Source: a virus
Reading direction: 5' to 3' (one strand)
Virus record (IMG/VR): IMGVR_UViG_3300032722_000098
Location: 1-27,685 of that record
Length of the DNA stretch: 27,685 bases
A model generated the notes under the pieces. That model was not told the DNA's origin, made no database searches, and saw nothing but the letters and a program-made list of their open reading frames with translations. The position numbers and the translations under genes were made by a program. Shown here piece after piece: positions 20,958 through 26,420 of this stretch. Positions within the stretch are counted from its first letter, which is position 1. Every line of letters starts with the position of its first letter.

Positions 20958-21872
20958 TTACGAAGTTGGGAACGAACCGTAGATCGAACGCCAGTTATAG
21001 TAGCCAAACGAGTAACGCTCATAACCCTTTACAAGTAGATTATCAGTAACAAAATCCACTTGCATGTCAGTTTCGAACTTTACGCGCTCCATATAGGCTA
21101 AACCGTCAATGTTGGTAAGTAAGAACCAAGCATATGGCGAGGTCAAGAAGTCGTTGACCAAGTAACCTTCTGGAAGACCACCGGCAGTTGTCATGAGCGC
21201 GTTGACATCGTTGTCAGCAGTACCCGGACGCAATTCGGTCTTCAGAAGACGGATTGCAACTGGCTCCAACTGAGGAGGGATAATCAACTTGCGACCACGA
21301 GCAAACACCTTCAGACCGGCCTGATCCTTGAAGTTCGTGCGGATTGCGATCATCGCATTCAGCAAGGTGGCTTCGTTAAGATCAACCTGCGTGGTTGGGG
21401 TGTTGGCAACCGTACCGCCGTCGATAGGATGCGCCGTGGAGCAGAGTGCCACACCGTCGCCGCCGACCGCTGCATTGTAGGTCGTTGCCGTATTCAAGAG
21501 GTTCGCGCCGTAGATTTCCTTGGTCTGTTGGAAAGATTCAATCAGGCCGAGGTTCGAAGGGGTGAACTGGGTCTTGTAGAGGTTGTCGTCGATTGCCTTA
21601 CGGGTAATCGCGTAGCCAAGAGCAATTTCAGTGTGCTCTTGGTTGTACACAAAACGCTCACCTGAACCCGAATCGAAAGCCGTCTGGCCACCTTCGCTTT
21701 TAAGCTGAGCGAGGCCGAGGTAGCGCATTTCTGCGGTACGTTCGAGAGCCATCTTCGAATCGTGCTTAGTGAAAATCTTGTCGTACTGAGATGGGATCAT
21801 CTCGTACTTGCCTTCAACGCCACGGAGACCGGGGAGCAAAAGGTCTTTAATCTGTGAGAGATTAACAGCCAT
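20958..21872 (-). CDS. Major capsid protein, Mu gpT-like HK97 fold
   Basis: A 304-aa protein: NLSQIKDLLLPGLRGV at the N-terminus, then YDKIFTKHDSKMALER, GYAITRKAIDDNLY, ALCSTAHPIDGG, GRKLIIPPQLEPVAIRLLKTE, ending VKGYERYSFGYYNWRSIYGS. The order of a helical start, ...A.E.GYAI...A..DNLY, CSTAHP and a PP.L...A..LL...L matches the Mu gpT-related capsid proteins. It builds the icosahedral head. Length is typical, and there is no long N-terminal scaffolding segment, consistent with the separate scaffold-like gene at 23196-24047. The start has a strong AAGGAG. It heads a cluster with decoration-like genes bounded by terminators at 22639 and 19310, giving a high-expression unit. Confidence 0.85.
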   Translation of the reverse strand: MAVNLSQIKDLLLPGLRGVEGKYEMIPSQYDKIFTKHDSKMALERTAEMRYLGLAQLKSEGGQTAFDSGSGERFVYNQEHTEIALGYAITRKAIDDNLYKTQFTPSNLGLIESFQQTKEIYGANLLNTATTYNAAVGGDGVALCSTAHPIDGGTVANTPTTQVDLNEATLLNAMIAIRTNFKDQAGLKVFARGRKLIIPPQLEPVAIRLLKTELRPGTADNDVNALMTTAGGLPEGYLVNDFLTSPYAWFLLTNIDGLAYMERVKFETDMQVDFVTDNLLVKGYERYSFGYYNWRSIYGSFPTS

Positions 21873-21885
21873 GATAAATTACTCC

Positions 21886-22509
21886 TTACGAGATACCGGT
21901 TGGGCCAGCGCCATTCGTGCGCCAAACTTCGTTATTGAAGCCGACGATCAAATTGCAATACTGGGTGGTTGGATCGCCGCCGTTGCCGAACGAGGTGGCA
22001 TAATCAACGACGATGAATGGATAGGTAACCGTGGTGCCAACAGCCGAGATGTAAGCGCCAGAACGACCGGTCGAGGTGTTACCCGTGCCGATGGTGAACT
22101 GGGCATACTGGCTTTGGACGCCAGAAGTCTGGGCGGTAGCCGTACCCGTGATCGGGAAACCTGAACCGGAAGACTGGACAACGAAACGAGCGTTTGGATC
22201 ATCGATCACATATGCTTCGACGTCGTAAGAGCAATCCGAACCCGGCCAATAAGACGACCAAACGGTGCGCTTCTGGGAGGTCGAGAGATACTTACAACCA
22301 ACAAAGATACCGGCGAGAACCGTGGTTCCGGCTGCGGCCTGCGTGATGTAACCGTTAGCTGTGCTAACGACGGGCATTACCGGATCGCCAGTGAAAACTG
22401 CCGTGGTATTACCTGAAGCGATTTTGCGGGGGGATTGTGCGAACGTCGGTGCGCCGCCTGCTCCGCCCTGATACTGCAAGAAACCGTAGGGCGCAAAGGT
22501 ATTGGCCAT
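21886..22509 (-). CDS. Head-associated structural protein
   Basis: A 207-aa protein: ANTFAPYGFLQYQGGAGGAPTFAQSPRKIASGNTTAVFTGDPVM, then GTTVLAGIFVGCKYLSTSQKRTVWSSYWPG, YVIDDPNARFVVQ, ending CNLIVGFNNEVWRTN. The opening PFGF........G.P.....Y.I..G....I..GDPV is a pattern I know from phage genes just upstream of the major capsid gene, usually called structural or capsid-associated. The fold should be a beta barrel, as in decoration proteins. AAAGGAG precedes the ATG at good spacing. It is the first gene after the 155-bp intergenic region holding a terminator and a possible promoter. Confidence 0.75.
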   Translation of the reverse strand: MANTFAPYGFLQYQGGAGGAPTFAQSPRKIASGNTTAVFTGDPVMPVVSTANGYITQAAAGTTVLAGIFVGCKYLSTSQKRTVWSSYWPGSDCSYDVEAYVIDDPNARFVVQSSGSGFPITGTATAQTSGVQSQYAQFTIGTGNTSTGRSGAYISAVGTTVTYPFIVVDYATSFGNGGDPTTQYCNLIVGFNNEVWRTNGAGPTGIS

Positions 22510-22580
22510 GACGGGATTCTCCTTTCAGAGAGTTTCCATCATCGCGCACCGAGCCGACTATGAAACGGACATTGTTTTAA

Positions 22581-22600
22581 TCTCCCACACCGGGGGGAGA
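22581..22600 (-). other. Leader hairpin upstream of the capsid block
   Basis: Minus-strand TCTCCC, eight-base loop, GGGAGA. It lies in the untranslated leader about 70 bases before the ATG at 22509. It has no strong U-run after it (ATTAAAAC), so a stability or regulatory role fits better than termination. Six base pairs only. Confidence 0.35.
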
Positions 22601-22611
22601 GCGAGGATGGC

Positions 22612-22640
22612 AATATAGACACACTTGCATCTATAAGTAA
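22612..22640 (-). promoter_or_regulatory. Possible promoter for the capsid block
   Basis: Minus-strand TTACTT, 17-base spacer, TATATT. The -10 matches five of six bases of TATAAT; the -35 is poor (two of six). It lies directly after the terminator hairpin and before the capsid genes, where a promoter is expected. A phage-specific promoter of another type cannot be excluded. Confidence 0.25.
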
Positions 22641-22660
22641 AGGGGGCCGAAGCCCCCTTT
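22639..22660 (-). terminator. UUCG hairpin terminator before the capsid block
   Basis: AAAGGGGGC, tetraloop, GCCCCCTTT (9-bp stem). On the minus strand the loop is TTCG and the hairpin is followed by ACTTATAG; on the plus strand T-residues continue (TTTTTT), so it could stop transcription both ways. It lies 4 bases past the stop at 22665. Confidence 0.75.
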
Positions 22661-22664
22661 TTTA

Positions 22665-23180
22665 TTATTGCTCTGGAACGTATAGATTGTGGTCCTTGGT
22701 GATCTTCGGGGCCACCTGCGCGTCCTCGCGGCTGATCAAGCCACCCTTGCCCTTCGGGTCAAGCTGGCCTTCCTTCATGCGGACCTGAGCCCGTGCATTG
22801 CGAAGGTCACGAGCCTTGATGTCGTTCGTGATTTCTGCAGGGCGCTCACAGAGCACCATGCCGTCACGCTCGATAGCGCCGACAGCGCCACGGGCCATCA
22901 TGTCTGGGTGCCGCGAAGTGTCAACCGGCTCCCAGCCCGAACGGGCCATCTTCTGCAAATATGCAGCGTCAACATAGCCCATGACCGACTTGACCTTCCA
23001 CTCGTAGGACCAGCCATCCGGTGGGATCGGCGTGGCAAACTTATCGGAACCTTCGTCAACCGTGGCGTTGTTGTGGTCGCGAAGTTCCGCTACACGACGT
23101 GCCGCGCGTTCGGCGGAAGTCTCTTCATGCAGCGCTGCCGGGCGCAATGACAAACGGCCTTCGTCTTTAATCGTCTTCAT
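22665..23180 (-). CDS. Conserved head-region protein of unknown function
   Basis: A 171-aa protein. The N-terminal helix (AALHEETSAERAARRVAELRDHN) is charged. The centre (TPIPPDGWSYEWKVKSVMGYVDAAYLQKMARSGWEPVDTSRHPDMM, then GAIERDGMVLCERPAEITNDIKARDLRNARAQVRMKEGQL) matches a protein I know from many phages next to scaffold and capsid genes, with no known function. The start is chosen at the second ATG (23180), because AGGA is 8 bases before it but only 2 before the ATG at 23186. The gene ends at a strong hairpin terminator, so it closes the chaperonin/scaffold unit. Confidence 0.8.
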   Translation of the reverse strand: MKTIKDEGRLSLRPAALHEETSAERAARRVAELRDHNNATVDEGSDKFATPIPPDGWSYEWKVKSVMGYVDAAYLQKMARSGWEPVDTSRHPDMMARGAVGAIERDGMVLCERPAEITNDIKARDLRNARAQVRMKEGQLDPKGKGGLISREDAQVAPKITKDHNLYVPEQ

Positions 23181-23195
23181 ATCCATATTCCTTTC

Positions 23196-24047
23196 TTAAC
23201 CAGCCATCCGGCCGGATTTTACGAGTGCGACTTTGTTTTGGGCGTATTCTTTCGGCGTCATACCCATGTCACGGGCAGCTTCCTGCTCGGCACGGGACAG
23301 AGTGACGACGTTTGGACGACCCCCGGTGCCCGTTCCAGAACGGGACACAGGTGCGGCAGGCGGTGCAGATGCCCGACGGCCCGAGGTTGATTCCGAGGCT
23401 TCTGACATGGCTGCTTCCTGACGCATGGGCGCTTTATTGATGTTGAGGCGATTTTCGAGGAAGTTGAAGTAGTCTGGACTATCCGGCTGGATGCCATCAT
23501 CGAGCGCGTCGAAGTGCGCCCTCTCAAGGCGCTTGGCACGGCGCTCGTCATTGACCACATCTGGGTTGTTGCGAACCCATTCAGCCGACTTTGGCGTCAA
23601 TTGTGCTGCCAAGGCCTCTACTTTGTTGGCTACGGGGGCTTTAATCTGCGCCTCGTAGTGCTTTTTTCCTTCAGTAATCTGCCGAAGGTTGTTTTCCGTC
23701 TGGTTGATGGCCATCAGGATGTCAGCTTGGGCGTCAGTGTCGCCGTTTGCCACCGCTTCGCGAAGATTTGCCTTTAAAATCTCCTTATTGCGGCCTTCCG
23801 TCTCGATTGCGGTATTCAACATCCGCAAATCGCTGTCTGCCTTGTCGTTTGTAGCTACACGAGCCTGCTGTTCGGCGCGTTGACGGGCAGCTTTCTCGGC
23901 TTCAAGCTCACGGCGAAGGGCTTCAATGCCATCATCGACCGTAATTTCTGGTTTTGTCTCGATTCTTGGCTCTTCTGGAGCCTCCACGATGACAATGTCG
24001 TCCTCTGGGGCTGTTTCCAGCTCCAATTCTACCTGATTGTCTTCCAT
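23196..24047 (-). CDS. Scaffold-like coiled-coil protein
   Basis: A 283-aa protein. Residues 1-40 are very acidic; about 41-135 form a long charged coiled coil (IEALRRELEAEKAARQRAEQQARVA); about 140-205 are helical (KVEALAAQLTPKSAEWVRNNPDV, FNFLENRLN); a Ser/Pro/Gly linker precedes a C-terminal helix (LSRAEQEAARDMGMTPKEYAQNKVAL). The acidic, helical build, the L...E...A..MGMTP.EYA ending and the position just before the capsid genes fit a head scaffolding protein, which would guide capsid assembly and leave before maturation. No protease domain is visible. AAGGAG is well placed before the ATG. Confidence 0.72.
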   Translation of the reverse strand: MEDNQVELELETAPEDDIVIVEAPEEPRIETKPEITVDDGIEALRRELEAEKAARQRAEQQARVATNDKADSDLRMLNTAIETEGRNKEILKANLREAVANGDTDAQADILMAINQTENNLRQITEGKKHYEAQIKAPVANKVEALAAQLTPKSAEWVRNNPDVVNDERRAKRLERAHFDALDDGIQPDSPDYFNFLENRLNINKAPMRQEAAMSEASESTSGRRASAPPAAPVSRSGTGTGGRPNVVTLSRAEQEAARDMGMTPKEYAQNKVALVKSGRMAG

Positions 24048-24057
24048 TTTTATCTCC

Positions 24058-24450
24058 TTACCACACTGAATCTGGGTGCTTTACGCGTCCACGGATCACA
24101 ACATCGTCCATGAGACGGCAAGGCTGGCCATTAATGGCAACAGACCAACCATCAGATGGGCGAAACACAACCCAATCGCCTACATTGACGTCCGCATCCT
24201 TAAACCAACGACCGGTTTCGTCCTCAAAAGCAGACGGACCCTTCTTCACAACAAGGCCAACCTTGCCCTGATACTTGTCTTGCTCGGTCGTTTCGTCCGC
24301 CAAAATGATGCCGGACTTGGTTTTGTTGGGACGAATGTAGATTGCGACGAGGATGTTATTGTTAAACACTTCGACTTCGTTGAGATCGCCGAGGCTGGCC
24401 AACAAATCTTCCTTAAAATTGTCAGCATGTGTCATCTTCATAGGAGGCAT
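24058..24450 (-). CDS. GroES-like co-chaperonin
   Basis: A 130-aa protein with a Cpn10 domain at about 32-125: NNILVAIYIRP, NKTKSGIILADETTEQDKYQ, GKVGLVVKKGP, VNVGDWVVFRP, RLMDDVVIRGRV. The second block corresponds to the mobile loop; IIL (48-50) stands where GroES has the GroEL-binding IVL. About 30 extra residues precede the domain, and an insertion (SAFEDETGRWFKDAD, 73-87) enlarges the dome side. Phage versions such as T4 gp31 replace GroES so that host GroEL can fold the capsid protein; its place just before scaffold and capsid genes fits. The start overlaps the upstream stop as TAATG with GGAG about 10 bases upstream. Confidence 0.9.
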   Translation of the reverse strand: MPPMKMTHADNFKEDLLASLGDLNEVEVFNNNILVAIYIRPNKTKSGIILADETTEQDKYQGKVGLVVKKGPSAFEDETGRWFKDADVNVGDWVVFRPSDGWSVAINGQPCRLMDDVVIRGRVKHPDSVW

Positions 24451-24647
24451 TAAAATTTCTCCGCATTGGTTTGAGCGATGTCGAACATTTCCTGAACTGC
24501 GCGGAAGGCCTGAACCATGCCCACGTACTTCTGATATGTTGCATAATCGGCCACGTACCCCGTGGAGATGTAGCTAACGATCTTCTTCTCTTCTTCGTCG
24601 ATTAACTTTCGCAATTCGTTTGCGAATTTCGCTGCTGTAGTTTGCAT
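24450..24647 (-). CDS. Small helical protein upstream of the co-chaperonin
   Basis: A 65-aa protein: MQTTAAKFANELRKLIDEEE, then KKIVSYISTGYVADYATYQKYVGMVQAFRAVQEMFDIAQT. It is predominantly helical. The pattern of ...G...DYA.Y....G...A......M...A.... is common in small phage proteins that sit near portal and head genes; no function is known to me. The start at 24647 has AGAGGG at good spacing; an in-frame ATG at 24722 would add 25 residues but lies within a strong RNA hairpin and lacks a ribosome-binding site. Its stop overlaps the co-chaperonin start (TAATG), so the two are coupled. Confidence 0.72.
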   Translation of the reverse strand: MQTTAAKFANELRKLIDEEEKKIVSYISTGYVADYATYQKYVGMVQAFRAVQEMFDIAQTNAEKF

Positions 24648-24676
24648 ATTGCCCTCTTTAACCCCTTGTAATGATA

Positions 24677-24713
24677 GACCGGACGCCCCAAGGGGCTGGA
24701 AAGGCGTCCGGTC
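24677..24713 (-). other. Long intergenic hairpin
   Basis: An 11-bp perfect stem, GACCGGACGCC against GGCGTCCGGTC, with a 15-base loop. An alternative inner hairpin is GCCCC-AA-GGGGC. On the minus strand it is followed by TATCATTAC, without a T-run, so it is at best a weak terminator. It could be an mRNA processing or stability element, 30 bases before the ATG at 24647. Confidence 0.6.
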
Positions 24714-24724
24714 CTCTCTCATCC

Positions 24725-24745
24725 GGGCGGTTGCGAACCCCGCCC
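24725..24745 (-). other. Second intergenic hairpin
   Basis: GGGCGG pairs with CCGCCC around TTGCGAACC (plus strand). It lies just past the stop at 24754 and before the longer hairpin at 24677-24713. There is no T-run on either side. Confidence 0.45.
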
Positions 24746-24753
24746 AGAGAAAC

Positions 24754-26400
24754 TTATTTGCCGCGTGGCTTTAGGCCATAGGCTTCGATTTTTTCGAGCC
24801 GTGCATTGCCGCCGCCTGCGCCGCTATCAATTGGGTAGCCAGTGCGGCCACCGGACTTGCGAGGCATTGGGTAACCCATAGGCTGCTGCATAGGCTGGCC
24901 CATCATTGGTTGCTGCATTGGCTGCATGCCACCGGCATTGCCCAACGAACCACCGACCATCTTGCCGGTACGACCACCGGTAGCACGGGGCATCTGCGGA
25001 GGCATCTGCGGAGGCATCTGAGGAGCGCCGCCTGCCATCTGCGGAGGTGGCACAGGAACGCCCATAGGAGGCTTTGGTGGCATCACAGGAGCATTAGGCA
25101 TGTTAGCCTGATCTTGACCGCCGCGAGGTGCCATCACGATGTTGATCGTGGTGGTGCCCTTGGTACGGCCACCCTTGGCATGCTGAGCGCGGCCACCCTT
25201 TGCATAGATCATGTTAGGATCGGTGTTGCCGTAATAATCGCCGATATCGCTCAAAGCGGCACCCAAAGCTTTTTCACGGCGATCTGGGGAGAACACACTT
25301 TGCGTTGGAGCAGCGCCTGTATTAGGTGTCCCACCGACACGAACAGGGGCATTCATTGCCGCACGTTGCGCGGGGTCCATCATGCCTTGGCTCATCATCC
25401 CCGTATCTGGAGTGCTGCGCATGATAGATGGCGAGGCTGCCGAACGGAGAGGAACGGCGGCTGGCATAACGCCACGGCTTGGACCCTGCGCTGCCAATGC
25501 AGCCTGACGATCCTGCGGTTTCATTGCAGCAATTTGATCAGGAGTTGCCTTATCAAGATCACTCCAACCCGTCAGAAAGTTATAGTTTGCCATTGGCATT
25601 ACGGTATCGCTGACATCGCGGCCACCACCGGCACGAGCCTTGCGACCGCCGACAGCTCCGGGGTTCTTCTGTTTGGAGTTGCCAGAGAAGATGCCACCGC
25701 CGGAATACTTGCCGGTACGGGCCTCAGGCTTGACCATGCGCTTGATCAGCGCCTTGTCTTCGGCGACGTCTGGGTGCTTGATCTTGCCACCCTTCTTTTT
25801 GCCCTGCGTGGTAAGGTTTGTGTCGGGCATAAAGTTGTGCTTGTCTTCAGCGCCGTGATAGATCGGTGCGCCTGTTGCTGGTAGGCCACGACCCGGCATG
25901 CCACGAGGCTGCTCTGGGTTTTTGTTTAGATAATCAGCAATTGCATCACCGCCATCGGCCCTCTTGGTCCGGCCACCCTTCTTCATAGGACCGGCAGCCT
26001 TGCCCATGGCCTTGTTTTGATCGGAAACAGGATTGTTGCCAATCATGCCGCCGCCAAACTTATTGGTGCGACCGCCCTTCTTGAACGCGCCCTCATGCTT
26101 GATGCCTTCACGGACATCATTAGCCATGCGCACGTCGCGGTTGATCAGGTTGTCGGGGGTCAGCGCACGGCCACCGGCCTTGCGGGGCTTGCGGTCGGCG
26201 CGTTTCATGGCGTCTGCGCCGATGACTTTGCCACCCTTCTTGTACAGGCGCTTTGTAAGCGGACGTGCGCCGGTCTTCACACCTGCATTTTCAGGAGCCG
26301 ATGGCGTCCACGTCGAGCTATCGACCTTTTGCTGTGGGTCGTTCTTGGTAAGGCGCTGGGCCTTCGACCGGCCACGGTCGTCTTTCTTGTATTCTTCCAT
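24754..26400 (-). CDS. Low-complexity basic protein with about nine KxGG motifs
   Basis: A 548-aa protein with no recognisable fold. [KA]xGG[KR] motifs recur throughout: YKKGGKV, PRKAGGRA, FKKGGRT, MKKGGRT, KKKGGKI, YAKGGRA, HAKGGRT, RATGGRT and PRKSGGRT. The first five lie in the Lys/Arg-rich N-terminal 215 residues, the rest in the C-terminal third, which also has Met/Pro/Gln repeats (MPPQMPPQMP, QPMQQPMMGQPMQQPMGYPMP). The start at 26400 (MEEYKKDDRGRSK) has GGAG about 9 bases upstream; a TTG at 26415 is a less likely alternative. Proteins of this kind occur in other phages beside head genes. I infer a disordered, possibly DNA-contacting virion or assembly protein; no function is demonstrated. 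Confidence 0.78.
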   Translation of the reverse strand: MEEYKKDDRGRSKAQRLTKNDPQQKVDSSTWTPSAPENAGVKTGARPLTKRLYKKGGKVIGADAMKRADRKPRKAGGRALTPDNLINRDVRMANDVREGIKHEGAFKKGGRTNKFGGGMIGNNPVSDQNKAMGKAAGPMKKGGRTKRADGGDAIADYLNKNPEQPRGMPGRGLPATGAPIYHGAEDKHNFMPDTNLTTQGKKKGGKIKHPDVAEDKALIKRMVKPEARTGKYSGGGIFSGNSKQKNPGAVGGRKARAGGGRDVSDTVMPMANYNFLTGWSDLDKATPDQIAAMKPQDRQAALAAQGPSRGVMPAAVPLRSAASPSIMRSTPDTGMMSQGMMDPAQRAAMNAPVRVGGTPNTGAAPTQSVFSPDRREKALGAALSDIGDYYGNTDPNMIYAKGGRAQHAKGGRTKGTTTINIVMAPRGGQDQANMPNAPVMPPKPPMGVPVPPPQMAGGAPQMPPQMPPQMPRATGGRTGKMVGGSLGNAGGMQPMQQPMMGQPMQQPMGYPMPRKSGGRTGYPIDSGAGGGNARLEKIEAYGLKPRGK

Positions 26401-26420
26401 AGTAACGTACTCCAAAGTTG

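Noticed and set aside
22555-22630. 17-codon minus-strand frame (MQVCLYCHPRSPPGVGD) in the capsid leader
   Set aside because: It has no ribosome-binding site and is very short; a chance frame is more likely than a leader peptide.
24648-24722. 25-codon N-terminal extension of the 65-aa gene
   Set aside because: It would be encoded by the long hairpin, has no Shine-Dalgarno, and a good site precedes the later ATG.
24910-25884. 324-codon open frame on the plus strand
   Set aside because: It lies opposite the KxGG gene, has biased His/Arg-rich composition from antisense of Gly/Pro codons, no ribosome-binding site and no recognisable domain.
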